The notes below the pieces were generated by a model. That model worked only from the letters and a program-made list of their open reading frames with translations. It had not been told where the DNA came from and ran no database searches. A DNA stretch of 64,000 nucleotides, from contig NZ_JJMU01000010.1 in the NCBI RefSeq assembly GCF_000757725.1, positions 1 to 64,000 of the forward strand, read 5' to 3'. The stretch comes from Sphingobacterium deserti (GTDB lineage Bacteria; Bacteroidota; Bacteroidia; Sphingobacteriales; Sphingobacteriaceae). Made by a program: the position numbers and the translations under genes. Below, piece after piece: positions 18,541-27,047 of the stretch (positions are counted from its first letter, which is position 1; each line of letters begins with the position of its first letter).

Positions 18541-19584
18541 ATGAGCGACAAAAAAAGAGGGTTCCCAAAATTTGTGAAGATTATTTTACTTGTAGTCTTC
18601 GTCATAGGTATTACTGTAGGGTATATTGGATATTCGGCATTTTTGGGACCGAGTGTAACGAGTAAAGAATCTTATCTTTATGTGCACAGCGAAGACAACT
18701 ACCATGACGTATTAGAAGAACTTGAGGAAAAAGGCATCGTAAAAAACATTCGATTCTTTGACTATGTTGCCAGAGTGATGGACTACCCTACCGCTGTAAA
18801 ACCTGGCCGATACAAATTGAGTGAAGGCTTATCTAATAGAAGGTTGATTGGGAATCTGCGCGGCGGCTATCAGGAGGCCGTTAAGTTTAGATTTGAAAAC
18901 ATCCGTTTAAAAGAAAATTTTGCCGGTCTGTTGGGTAAAAACTTCGAGGCGGATTCGCTTACTTTCTTAGAGATACTGGATAATGAAGATGTCTCGGAGA
19001 AGTATGGGTTTACGGAAGACAATTTCTTTAGCATGTTTATTCCAAATACCTACGAAATTTATTGGAACACCTCTCCTGACAAAATCGTAGCCCGCTTTCA
19101 TGATGAATACATTAAATTTTGGAACGCAGAACGAAAAGAAAAGGCGGCAGCACTCAATCTAACACCGCAAGAGGTGAGCGTGCTAGCCTCTATTGTGAAG
19201 GGCGAAGCGCTACACAAAGATGAGATGCCGAAAATTGCCGGTCTCTACCTCAACCGGTTAAAGCGGGGCATTTTGTTACAGGCAGACCCAACAGTGATCT
19301 TTGCCCAAAATGATTTCACTATCCGCCGTGTCCTGAACAGGCATTTGACAATCGACAACCCTTACAATACATACCGTTTTAAAGGCTTGCCCCCCGGACC
19401 AATTATGCTACCAAGTATCGCAGCTATTGATGCTGTTTTAAATTACGCGAAGCACGATTACATCTATATGTGTGCAAAAGATGATTTTTCTGGCTATCAC
19501 AACTTTGCGGTAACCCAGGCGGAACACCTCGTCAATGCCCGTAAATTTCAACGCGCGCTAGATGCTCGTAATATTAAAAAATAA
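18541..19584 (+). CDS. mltG: Endolytic murein transglycosylase MltG
   Basis: Cleaves nascent glycan strands at the inner membrane and so is proposed to end peptidoglycan polymerisation. The 347-residue protein has an N-terminal membrane anchor (about 11-31) and a YceG-like domain. The catalytic segment reads LASIVKGEALHKDEM; E222 aligns with the catalytic glutamate of the usual SIVEKE motif, although the first Glu of that motif is Lys here. It is followed by the signature LYLNRLKRGILLQADPTVIF and GLPPGPIMLPS. It lies between the PASTA protein and glutaminase genes, with gaps of 10 and 6 bases, so the three are likely co-transcribed. Confidence 0.94.
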   Translation: MSDKKRGFPKFVKIILLVVFVIGITVGYIGYSAFLGPSVTSKESYLYVHSEDNYHDVLEELEEKGIVKNIRFFDYVARVMDYPTAVKPGRYKLSEGLSNRRLIGNLRGGYQEAVKFRFENIRLKENFAGLLGKNFEADSLTFLEILDNEDVSEKYGFTEDNFFSMFIPNTYEIYWNTSPDKIVARFHDEYIKFWNAERKEKAAALNLTPQEVSVLASIVKGEALHKDEMPKIAGLYLNRLKRGILLQADPTVIFAQNDFTIRRVLNRHLTIDNPYNTYRFKGLPPGPIMLPSIAAIDAVLNYAKHDYIYMCAKDDFSGYHNFAVTQAEHLVNARKFQRALDARNIKK

Positions 19585-19590
19585 AGCACT

Positions 19591-20733
19591 ATGTACAAAT
19601 ACATGCTTATCTTATTTGTTGCTCTAGCTATACGGAATGATTCGCAGGCGCAGACCGTTACGGACAAATCGGAATCGAAAATAAGAGAAGCTGAATTTGA
19701 AGGTCCAAAAGATACAATTCTGGAAACGGAAGATACGTATCGTAGGGGGAGTATGCAGATAAGCCTGCTACGAAGCAATGATAGCATACCCAATTATTCT
19801 CAAAATACCAGTCCTATTAGCGAAGTCTCTAAAGCATCGTTAACCACTATTCTGAACAAAAACAGACATTATTATCTCGACGGGAAAGTAGCGGACTATA
19901 TCCCCGAATTGGGCAAGATGGATCCAAAAGCTGTTGCCATTGCGGTAGTAAATGAGAAAGGCTTACTAATCGGAGCAGGTGATATGCATAAAAAGTTCAC
20001 TATGCAAAGTATCTCCAAACCGATTGCCCTGATGGTAGCGGTCATGGAAAATGGAGAAGAAGCTGTCTTTAAAAAAATGGGGTACTTCGGTACGGATAAA
20101 CCGTTCAATCACTTTTCCAACCTGGAAACAATGGGCAAGCCGCTGAATCCTATGATGAATGCCGGAGCAATCTTGACCACATCGCTCATTTCAGGCGATG
20201 GACAAGTGCCCTTTGACAAAATATTAAAATTGCTACGTTATATCACAGACAATCCGACACTGGATTATAACGAAACAGTATATGCTTCCGAAAAAGAAAC
20301 TGGACATCGTAATCGTGGAATGTTCTATATCATGAAAAATGCAGGATTGATTTCAGGCTCCGAAGAACAGCTGGACAACTATTTTCGACAATGCTCTATT
20401 GAACTGACGACCGAAGATTTGGCGAAAATAGGCTATTTCTTCGCACAGCAGTGCGTTCGTTTTGATGGTGACCAACGCTATAAAAATCCTGAGATATCAA
20501 AATTAATCCAATCGCAAATGCTAATTGCAGGAATGTACGAATTTAGCGGTGAATATGCCCGCACAGTAGGCTTACCCAGCAAATCAGGTGTGGGTGGCGG
20601 CATTATGATAAGCGTTCCTAATGAAGCAGGCATAGCCGTTTTCAGCGCTCCCTTGGATGCCCATGGTAATTCTGTCGTTGGTTACCATATGATCCTCGAT
20701 TTAGTGAGACACTATAACTTGGGCATATTTTAG
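19591..20733 (+). CDS. glsA: Glutaminase, exported form
   Basis: Hydrolyses glutamine to glutamate and ammonia; the fold is the serine beta-lactamase-like glutaminase family. The S-x-x-K motif is in FTMQSISKP (S140, K143), and NPMMNAGAI is the family signature. The C-terminus GVGGGIMISVPNEAGIAVFSAPLD is also typical. At 380 residues it is about 70 longer than cytoplasmic GlsA enzymes: residues 1-22 form a signal peptide (ending DSQAQ) and about 60 further residues precede the catalytic domain. It is therefore probably periplasmic. Its position 6 bases after mltG is unusual and suggests co-expression with wall-remodelling genes. The link is an inference. Confidence 0.9.
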   Translation: MYKYMLILFVALAIRNDSQAQTVTDKSESKIREAEFEGPKDTILETEDTYRRGSMQISLLRSNDSIPNYSQNTSPISEVSKASLTTILNKNRHYYLDGKVADYIPELGKMDPKAVAIAVVNEKGLLIGAGDMHKKFTMQSISKPIALMVAVMENGEEAVFKKMGYFGTDKPFNHFSNLETMGKPLNPMMNAGAILTTSLISGDGQVPFDKILKLLRYITDNPTLDYNETVYASEKETGHRNRGMFYIMKNAGLISGSEEQLDNYFRQCSIELTTEDLAKIGYFFAQQCVRFDGDQRYKNPEISKLIQSQMLIAGMYEFSGEYARTVGLPSKSGVGGGIMISVPNEAGIAVFSAPLDAHGNSVVGYHMILDLVRHYNLGIF

Positions 20734-21232
20734 AATAAGCTCCAGGCTCTCTCATCTCATTATCCACTTGTTCTTCTGTACTCCGAAAATTGTTCAGGAA
20801 TAAAGTCAATGAGTTGAAATAATTTATGAACCGCCCTAAAGGTTGCTGACACCCTTTCTAATTCCCAAAGAACAAATTATATGCTGATTTAGTAGGATAT
20901 CGAACCTACCTTAAGTACAATTCACGATATGCGACAAGCGTTAATCATCCGATATAATCCTTCATACAACTCCTTGGTACCTCACGCTCATTTTTAGTAA
21001 TTAATATTGCGAAAAAGCATCCCCACAAAAAGACTGTTGTGTTAACAGGAATCCTGCATTGCAATCACTTGTTAAGCGAATTGGCCAGACCAAAAGACAT
21101 CAACTTTTCAATTAGGATGTTTAACAAAAAGTAACAATTACCTTGAAATGCTTTATCAAGAAAGCATTTATTAAATAAAGTGCTTTTTTCATTTAACAAT
21201 ATTTGATATATTTGCTCTGTATAGGAAGCAAT
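20734..21232. other. Gene-free region upstream of the AAA ATPase
   Basis: About 500 bases with no supported gene. A short stem GTAGG/CCTAC with a TTCGA-containing loop (minus strand, around 20891-20912) looks superficially like a tRNA T-arm, but no full tRNA can be folded. The right end holds the ATPase promoter. No clear terminator for the glutaminase operon was seen. Confidence 0.4.
21183..21214 (+). promoter_or_regulatory. Probable promoter of the AAA ATPase gene
   Basis: TATATTTG at 21207-21214 matches the -7 consensus TAnnTTTG exactly; a T-rich CTTT lies 20 bases upstream in place of TTTG. The ATG at 21233 follows closely, giving a very short leader. This element also rules out the in-frame TTG at 21203 as the start codon. 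Confidence 0.5.
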
Positions 21233-22423
21233 ATGGAGACATTATTATTAGAATTCCAAACTAAAATAGCACGGATATCCCTTGATATACAGCGTTATCT
21301 TGTTCATCAAATGGATTTGAGTAATCGTCTTATTGTAGTAAAAGGAGCTAGAGGTGCCGGAAAAACGACCTTGCTTCTGCAATTGGCAAAGCTATATTTG
21401 CCGGTACAATCTACACTGTATGTAAGTTTAGATCACATTTATTTTTTTGAAAACAAGTTATACGATCTCGCAAAACAGTTTGCGCAATTTGGAGGAACAC
21501 ATTTACTTCTTGACGAAGTTCACAAATACCCCAGCTGGTCCAGAGAGATAAAACTTGTTTACGACAACTTCCCTGACCTTAACGTTATTTTCACCTCGTC
21601 TTCACTACTGGAAATTTATAAATCCGAATCAGATTTGAGTCGCAGAGCCGTAAGTTATTATCTAAAGGAGCTATCCTTCAGAGAGTTTATAACATTTGAA
21701 ACAAAAAAAACGCTTATCGTTCGTTCGTTCCCAGAAATTTTACAAAACCACCATGCTCTTGCTACGGAAGTTTTAAATGAGCTAAAACCCTTACCCCTAT
21801 TTGAGAAATATTTAAAAACGGGAGCTTATCCTTATTACAAAGAGAATGAAGATCTATACATTCAGAAATTACAAAACACGATAAATCTAATTATTGAAAT
21901 AGATATCAATGCAGTAGAAAATTTACAATATGATACCTTGGTGAAGCTAAAGAAATTACTTATCACCGTTGCTTCGAGTGCGCCATTTACCCCTAATATT
22001 ACCAAATTGAGTGAAAAGGTAGGTGTTTCCCGTAATATGCTGGTGCAAAGCATAAAAATTCTAGAACGTGCCGGACTGGTCAACGAATTGTATAAAGATA
22101 ACTCCGGAATTGGAGTATTGACAAAACCTGAGAAACTATATCTGAATAATAGCAATCTAATGTTTGCACTGGCAAAAGATAACACCAATATAGGAAATGT
22201 CAGAGAAACGTTTTTCTTAAACCAATTCAAAGGTTTGCATGAGATCAACCTTTCAGAAACAACAGATTTTCTGATTGATAAAAAGTTTAGGTTTGAAATC
22301 GGAGGTAAAAACAAGACCAAGAAACAAATAGCAAATATGGAAAATGCTTACGTTGCCAAAGACGGTATTGAAATAGGTTTTGGAAATATCATTCCGGTAT
22401 GGCTTTTTGGTTTTATGTATTAG
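21233..22423 (+). CDS. AAA family ATPase (AAA_14/DUF4143-like)
   Basis: A 396-residue ATP-binding protein of unknown role. Walker A is VVKGARGAGKTTLL (about 36-49) and Walker B LLLDEVHKY (about 91-99), followed by a sensor-like VIFTSSSLLEI. The middle and C-terminal parts (LKELSFREFITFE, then KVGVSRNMLVQSIKILERAGLV, a winged-helix-like segment) match the layout of AAA_14/DUF4143 proteins common in Bacteroidota. The end (FEIGGKNKTKKQI...IGFGNIIPVWLF) resembles a nuclease-like tail seen in some relatives. Start chosen at the ATG because the upstream TTG overlaps the promoter. It is a stand-alone gene; such ATPases are patchily distributed, so horizontal spread is possible but not shown. Confidence 0.8.
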   Translation: METLLLEFQTKIARISLDIQRYLVHQMDLSNRLIVVKGARGAGKTTLLLQLAKLYLPVQSTLYVSLDHIYFFENKLYDLAKQFAQFGGTHLLLDEVHKYPSWSREIKLVYDNFPDLNVIFTSSSLLEIYKSESDLSRRAVSYYLKELSFREFITFETKKTLIVRSFPEILQNHHALATEVLNELKPLPLFEKYLKTGAYPYYKENEDLYIQKLQNTINLIIEIDINAVENLQYDTLVKLKKLLITVASSAPFTPNITKLSEKVGVSRNMLVQSIKILERAGLVNELYKDNSGIGVLTKPEKLYLNNSNLMFALAKDNTNIGNVRETFFLNQFKGLHEINLSETTDFLIDKKFRFEIGGKNKTKKQIANMENAYVAKDGIEIGFGNIIPVWLFGFMY

Positions 22424-22439
22424 TATCGCTTTCCTACCA

Positions 22440-22537
22440 TTTTCAACTTGCATTTTTGACTTATCACTTTTGACTTATCACTTTTGACTTATCACTTTTG
22501 ACTTTTTAATTTTTAATTTTGACTTTTCAATTTTCAC
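22440..22537 (+). repeat. Heptameric repeat array filling the leader of the thioesterase gene
   Basis: Fourteen consecutive 7-bp units can be read in one phase from 22440 to 22537, ending one base before the ATG at 22539. The consensus is TTTTGAC, with TTATCAC, TTTTTAA, TTTTCAA and TTTTCAC variants; TTTTGAC-TTATCAC is repeated three times in a row, and the second unit (CTTGCAT) is the most decayed. The array takes up almost the whole 115-base intergenic gap. Similar T-rich strings occur in other Bacteroidota, but their function is not known to me. Confidence 0.85.
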
Positions 22538-22538
22538 C

Positions 22539-22949
22539 ATGTTTATACACGAGACTACTATACGAACGAGATATGCGGAGACCGACCAAATGGGGTATGT
22601 GTATTATGGAAACTATGCGTCTTATTACGAAGTGGCGCGCACGGAGATGCTTCGCAGTACAGGAATATCATACCGTGAATTAGAAGAGATGGGGGTTATG
22701 TTGCCCGTCACAGATCTTACGTGTAAATATATACAGGCGGCTCGATACGATGATCTCATAACCGTCAGGACATATATCAAAGAGAAGCCGAACGTAAGAA
22801 TTAAATTTGAGTATGAGGTATTTAACGAAAATGGTGTACTTTTGAACACAGGGTCCACGCAGTTAGTCTTTGTTGATATGGCAAAAAAGAGACCTTGCAA
22901 GGCGCCACAAATATTTCAAGATAAAATGGCCGTCTATTTCAGTCCATAA
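22539..22949 (+). CDS. Acyl-CoA thioesterase, 4-hydroxybenzoyl-CoA thioesterase (hotdog) family
   Basis: A 136-residue single-domain hotdog-fold thioesterase of the YbgC/FadM type that hydrolyses acyl-CoA esters. The signature RYAETDQMGYVYYGNYASYYEVARTE contains the catalytic aspartate in the D-x-x-G-x-V-Y-(Y)-G-N-Y pattern. The rest (TVRTYIKEKPNVRIKFEYEV, LVFVDMAKKRPC) follows the family. Its stop codon overlaps the start of the YihY/BrkB gene by one base, so the two are translationally coupled. Its leader is the heptad repeat array. Substrate length cannot be predicted. Confidence 0.92.
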   Translation: MFIHETTIRTRYAETDQMGYVYYGNYASYYEVARTEMLRSTGISYRELEEMGVMLPVTDLTCKYIQAARYDDLITVRTYIKEKPNVRIKFEYEVFNENGVLLNTGSTQLVFVDMAKKRPCKAPQIFQDKMAVYFSP

Positions 22950-23920
22950 TGCAAAAAAAGATACATAGCTCCCTTTTACGCCTGAAAGTCTACGATCAAT
23001 TCATTGAATGGACGAAGGTAGCCATTATCCCGGGCTTCGGGTCGCTACCTTTGTACACCGTGTTTACCTTCTTTTTTCAGGAAATAGCTCGTGAATCCAT
23101 CCTTAACAAGGCTTCATCCCTAGCCTACAATTTTATGCTAGCTATCTTTCCCGGCATACTTTTTTTATTCACGTTGATACCATATATACCGGTAGACAAC
23201 TTCCAACAAAAGCTTTTGGATCTCATTCAAGTAGCGCTCCCGCACAATGCCTACGAGTTTTTGCAAGCAACACTGGTGGACATCGTAAAAAACCAAAATT
23301 CCGGCTTATTGTCGGTCGGTTTTTTATTGGCTACTTTCTTCGCAACAAACGGTATGACCACCTTGATGATGGCATTCAACAAAGCGTCGCTGGCTAAGGA
23401 AAAGCGTTCGTGGTTACGCCGAAGGATAGCAGCTATCGGGCTGTCTTTTGCCATTATCTTGGCCCTTGCTACAGGAATAGGTATCTTCACTGGAGCCGGT
23501 TTTGTCATTAACTACTTAAAAAAGCAGATTGATTATGACATCTCCTGGTTTTGGACATTTATTGTGACGCTATCGCGCTGGATTGTCTTATTCGGAATTT
23601 ATTTTTTTACAGTCAGCATACTCTACAAGTTTGGCCCGAGTGATGCGAAGAAATGGAAGTTCCTAAATGCTGGTGCTAGCCTCGCTACAATTTTGGCAGT
23701 GTTAACTTTCTCTGGCTTTACTTATTACATCGATAACTTTGGTGCCTATAACAAGCTATATGGTTCTATCGGGACATTGATCGTCGTTATGATTTGGATG
23801 TACCTAAACTCCCTCATCTTGTTAATTGGTTTTGAATTAAACGCCGCTATTGCTCTTTCCAAACAAAGCATAAAAATTGTGAAACCACGTATTTACAATT
23901 CGTTTAAGAATCAAGATTAG
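22949..23920 (+). CDS. YihY/virulence factor BrkB family inner membrane protein
   Basis: A 323-residue integral membrane protein with about six hydrophobic helices. Family features are SILNKASSLAYNFMLAIFPGILFLFTLIPYIP near the N-terminus, FLLATFFATNGMTTLMMAFNKA, and YNKLYGSIGTLIVVMIWMYLNSLILLIG near the C-terminus. The family was once annotated as ribonuclease BN, which is wrong; its function is unclear. It overlaps the thioesterase stop by one base (TAATG). Confidence 0.9.
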   Translation: MQKKIHSSLLRLKVYDQFIEWTKVAIIPGFGSLPLYTVFTFFFQEIARESILNKASSLAYNFMLAIFPGILFLFTLIPYIPVDNFQQKLLDLIQVALPHNAYEFLQATLVDIVKNQNSGLLSVGFLLATFFATNGMTTLMMAFNKASLAKEKRSWLRRRIAAIGLSFAIILALATGIGIFTGAGFVINYLKKQIDYDISWFWTFIVTLSRWIVLFGIYFFTVSILYKFGPSDAKKWKFLNAGASLATILAVLTFSGFTYYIDNFGAYNKLYGSIGTLIVVMIWMYLNSLILLIGFELNAAIALSKQSIKIVKPRIYNSFKNQD

Positions 23921-24092
23921 ACTCCACAGTGATCAATACCGTCACGGCACAGTCTGAACAAAAGAGATCTATTTACTTTTTGATAGCAGGGCTTGTACAG
24001 CCTTCGTAGAGGATATCGCACATGCAAAGGCGTAGTCTTTTAGGAGACTCACCACGTAAATAAAAGCAAAAACATTTTTTTCACTTAATCTC

Positions 24093-24120
24093 TTGTATAT
24101 AAAAGTTTTTCGTATTTTTG
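24093..24120 (+). promoter_or_regulatory. rpsA promoter
   Basis: TTG at 24093-24095 and TATTTTTG at 24113-24120 (exact TAnnTTTG) are 17 bases apart. The predicted transcript begins close to the hairpin at 24125-24139. Confidence 0.6.
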
Positions 24121-24124
24121 CAGT

Positions 24125-24147
24125 CCCTACAATGTAGGGAAAAGGAG
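24125..24147 (+). promoter_or_regulatory. rpsA leader hairpin followed by a Shine-Dalgarno-like AAGGAG
   Basis: CCCTAC-AAT-GTAGGG (24125-24139) forms a 6-bp hairpin at the start of the rpsA leader, directly followed by AAAAGGAG. The AAGGAG ends 12 bases before the ATG at 24160. Bacteroidota genes rarely use Shine-Dalgarno sites, so this one, next to a hairpin in front of a ribosomal protein gene, could be regulatory. No direct evidence of control is present. Confidence 0.5.
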
Positions 24148-24159
24148 AAAAAATAATTA

Positions 24160-26094
24160 ATGGCAAAAAAACAAGAAGCAGAAAAAGAATTAGCGGCGAA
24201 AAACGCAGAGCTACAGGGTGCTGACACTAAAGTAGTGAAAGACACTGAAACAATCGAGTCTGAAGCAGATTCAAAATTAATCGACGAAATCAAATCTAAC
24301 GCTTGGAGTACACCACAAGGTGATTTCGATTGGGATTTGGATGAAAAAGCTTTCGGTAACTACAGCGACGCAGAGCGTAACAAGCTTGAGGAGCAGTATG
24401 CAGGCACATTCAACCAAATCAACCAAGGTGAGATTATTGAAGGTATTGTAGTATCTATCAATAACAAAGACGTTGTTTTAAACGTTGGTTTCAAATCAGA
24501 CGGTCTTGTAGCATTATCTGAGTTCCGTGACTTACCTGACTTGAAAGTTGGTGATACGGTTGACGTATTCGTAGAGTCTCAAGAGGACGCAAACGGTCAA
24601 TTGGTATTATCACGCAAACGTGCTAAAACACAAAAATCTTGGGAAGCGATCAACGATGCGTTGGAGAACGATGCAATCATTGATGGTTTCGTAAAATCTC
24701 GTACTAAAGGTGGTTTGATCGTAGACATCAAAGGTGTAGAAGCTTTCTTACCTGGATCTCAGATCGACATCAAACCTATCCGTGATTACGATGTATATGT
24801 TGGTAAAACAATGGAGTTCAAAGTGGTAAAAATCAACCACGAATTCAAAAACGTTGTTGTATCGCATAAAGTATTGATCGAAGACGATTTAGAAAACCAA
24901 AAATCAGAAATCGTTGCGAAACTAGAAAAAGGTCAAGTATTGGAAGGTACTGTTAAAAACATTACAGATTTCGGTGTGTTCATCGACTTAGGTGGTGTTG
25001 ATGGTTTACTGCACATTACAGACATTTCTTGGGGCCGTATCGAGCATCCGAAAGAGGTTTTAGCCTTAGATCAAACAATCAACGTTGTTGTTCTTGACTT
25101 CGACGATGAGAAAAAACGTATTGCTTTAGGTTTGAAACAATTGTCAGAGCATCCTTGGGAGTCTTTGAGCACAGACTTAGCAGTAGGTTCTAAAGTAAAA
25201 GGTAAAATTGTTACTGTTGCAGATTACGGCGCATTCCTTGAAATCATCCCTGGTGTAGAAGGTTTGATCCACGTTTCTGAAATGTCTTGGTCTCAAAACC
25301 TACGTTCACCACAAGAATTCTTGAAAGTAAGCGACGAAATTGAAGCTGAAATCTTGACTTTAGATCGTGAAGAACGTAAAATGAGCTTAGGTATCAAACA
25401 ATTGACTCCTGATCCTTGGAAAAACATCACAGAGCGTTACCCAGTTGGGTCTAAACAATCTGCTGTCGTTAAAAACATGACTAACTTCGGCGTATTCGTT
25501 GAATTAGAAGATGGTATCGACGGTTTGATTCACATCTCTGACCTATCTTGGTCTAAGAAAATCAACCACCCTAATGAATTCACTAAAGTTGGTGAGAAAT
25601 TAGAGGTTGTCGTTCTTGAGCTTGATGAGGAAAATCGTAAGTTATCTTTAGGTCACAAACAACTTGAAGAAAACCCTTGGGATACTTTCGAAACAATCTT
25701 CACTGAAGGTTCTGTTCACGAAGGTACAGTAATCAAAGTTGGTGACAAAGGTGATATCGTTGCTTTACAATATGGTGTTGAAGGATTCTGTCCGAACAAA
25801 CACTCGGTAAAAGAAGACGGTTCTGCTTTGAAAGTTGACGAAGTTGCTGAGTTCAAAATCATCGAATTCAACAAGGAAAACAAACGTTTGGTTATCTCTC
25901 ACTCACGTATTTGGGAAGACCAAAAAGCAGAAGCGCGTATTGAAGATTTCAATAACCGCAAGAAAGAAGCGAAAGCAGCTAACTCTGCTGTGAAAAAAGT
26001 GAAAGAGTCTGTTGAAAAATCTACTTTAGGTGATTTAGACGTTCTTGCACAATTGAAAGAGCAGATGGAAGGTGATGAGAAGAAATCTAAGTAA
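24160..26094 (+). CDS. rpsA: 30S ribosomal protein S1
   Basis: Binds mRNA on the small ribosomal subunit and helps initiation, which matters most where Shine-Dalgarno pairing is weak. The 644-residue protein has an acidic N-terminus and six S1 (OB-fold) repeats at roughly 89-155, 173-240, 258-327, 343-413, 428-500 and 517-587; the middle ones carry the repeated pattern GVFIDLGGVDGLLHITDISW. A charged tail follows. Codon use is strongly biased (for example GGT, GTT, AAA), consistent with high expression. It stands alone with its own promoter and terminator. Confidence 0.97.
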   Translation: MAKKQEAEKELAAKNAELQGADTKVVKDTETIESEADSKLIDEIKSNAWSTPQGDFDWDLDEKAFGNYSDAERNKLEEQYAGTFNQINQGEIIEGIVVSINNKDVVLNVGFKSDGLVALSEFRDLPDLKVGDTVDVFVESQEDANGQLVLSRKRAKTQKSWEAINDALENDAIIDGFVKSRTKGGLIVDIKGVEAFLPGSQIDIKPIRDYDVYVGKTMEFKVVKINHEFKNVVVSHKVLIEDDLENQKSEIVAKLEKGQVLEGTVKNITDFGVFIDLGGVDGLLHITDISWGRIEHPKEVLALDQTINVVVLDFDDEKKRIALGLKQLSEHPWESLSTDLAVGSKVKGKIVTVADYGAFLEIIPGVEGLIHVSEMSWSQNLRSPQEFLKVSDEIEAEILTLDREERKMSLGIKQLTPDPWKNITERYPVGSKQSAVVKNMTNFGVFVELEDGIDGLIHISDLSWSKKINHPNEFTKVGEKLEVVVLELDEENRKLSLGHKQLEENPWDTFETIFTEGSVHEGTVIKVGDKGDIVALQYGVEGFCPNKHSVKEDGSALKVDEVAEFKIIEFNKENKRLVISHSRIWEDQKAEARIEDFNNRKKEAKAANSAVKKVKESVEKSTLGDLDVLAQLKEQMEGDEKKSK

Positions 26095-26119
26095 TTAGAT
26101 TTAGCACCTATAATTCTTA

Positions 26120-26150
26120 AATCCCGAGCGTATCGCTCGGGATTTTTTAT
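26120..26150 (+). terminator. rpsA intrinsic terminator
   Basis: The stem TCCCGAGCG (26122-26130) with CGCTCGGGA (26134-26142) around TAT is followed by TTTTTTAT. It ends rpsA transcription. Confidence 0.92.
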
Positions 26151-26230
26151 TGACCAAAAACTGACTTTTTTAATTCAAAAGTTGATAATTAAAATCTTAT
26201 CATTGTAGCTATCGAACTACACGCCCTTAG

Positions 26231-27046
26231 ATGAGACATCTTAATAAATTACTTTACTTTTTACTATTCCTTGTGTTTTCTCTATTTAGCGCATGTAAAC
26301 GAAATTTTCAATATTCCGTATTAGAAGTGAAACCGTTGGCTAGTGATTTGAATCAACAAGCTATTGACAGGCTGGGCTTAATGGCCGAGAAAGATACCTT
26401 TTCCTTCCTTATCATTTCAGACACCCAAATTGCCTACGATGAGCTAGAGGCTTTCGTTAAGTATGCAAACCATATTCCGCAAGACAGCATTGCTTTCGTG
26501 CTTCATGGGGGCGATTTTACAGACTATGGAGCCAATTTCGAGTATAATCTTTATTACGATGATATAAAGAAGTTAAAGTTTCCGGTTATTGGTACGATAG
26601 GCAATCACGATATGCTGGGAAATGGACGCGGGATCTTCAACCGGTACTTTGGCGCAGAGGATTTCTCCTTCAGCTACGGAAATACGACCTTTATTGTATT
26701 TAACTCCAACTCCAGAGAGGTTGCATTTGATGGAAACATTCCAAACCTCAACTGGCTTCAAGCTGAAATACAAAAATCAGCGAACAAAAAGAATATCATT
26801 TACTTATCACACATAGCGCCAATCTCGCTCGATTTCGACCAAACAAAAACAGAGATGATGGCGAAATTACTATCCACGACAGCGAATTCGCGACTATCCA
26901 TACATGGGCACTCCCATTCGTTTGACTATCGGGAACTTTTTAACGACGGCTTTCCGTATCTGGTGGCGCCCACCTTATTAAAACGCTCCTATGTCAAAGT
27001 CAATGTTGCTGATACCATACTAACTGTGGAAGAATTATTCTATTAA
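26231..27046 (+). CDS. Metallophosphoesterase lipoprotein
   Basis: A 271-residue calcineurin-like phosphoesterase exported as a lipoprotein (signal ending VFSLFSAC, C22). The metal-binding motifs are in order: ISDTQ (D-x-H variant with Gln in place of His), HGGDFTDYG (GDxxD-like), TIGNHDML (GNHD), LSHIAP and SIHGHSHSF (GHxH). The first motif lacks the usual histidine. Substrate unknown. Its stop codon is one base from the next ATG, so it is co-transcribed with the outer membrane protein at 27048. Confidence 0.88.
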   Translation: MRHLNKLLYFLLFLVFSLFSACKRNFQYSVLEVKPLASDLNQQAIDRLGLMAEKDTFSFLIISDTQIAYDELEAFVKYANHIPQDSIAFVLHGGDFTDYGANFEYNLYYDDIKKLKFPVIGTIGNHDMLGNGRGIFNRYFGAEDFSFSYGNTTFIVFNSNSREVAFDGNIPNLNWLQAEIQKSANKKNIIYLSHIAPISLDFDQTKTEMMAKLLSTTANSRLSIHGHSHSFDYRELFNDGFPYLVAPTLLKRSYVKVNVADTILTVEELFY

Positions 27047-27047
27047 C

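Noticed and set aside
20885-20950. Possible tRNA or tRNA remnant (T-arm-like GTAGG-TTCGATAT-CCTAC on the minus strand)
   Set aside because: The loop is 8 bases instead of 7, the conserved G53-C61 pairing fails, the implied total length is too short, and no D-arm or anticodon arm can be formed.
21203-21232. Upstream TTG start for the AAA ATPase
   Set aside because: The TTG overlaps the exact -7 promoter element, and the added residues MIYLLCIGSN do not match the ATPase family; the ATG at 21233 is preferred.
22454-22503. CRISPR-like tandem repeat
   Set aside because: The 14-bp units are directly adjacent with no spacers, and there are no cas genes; it is a simple heptad array.
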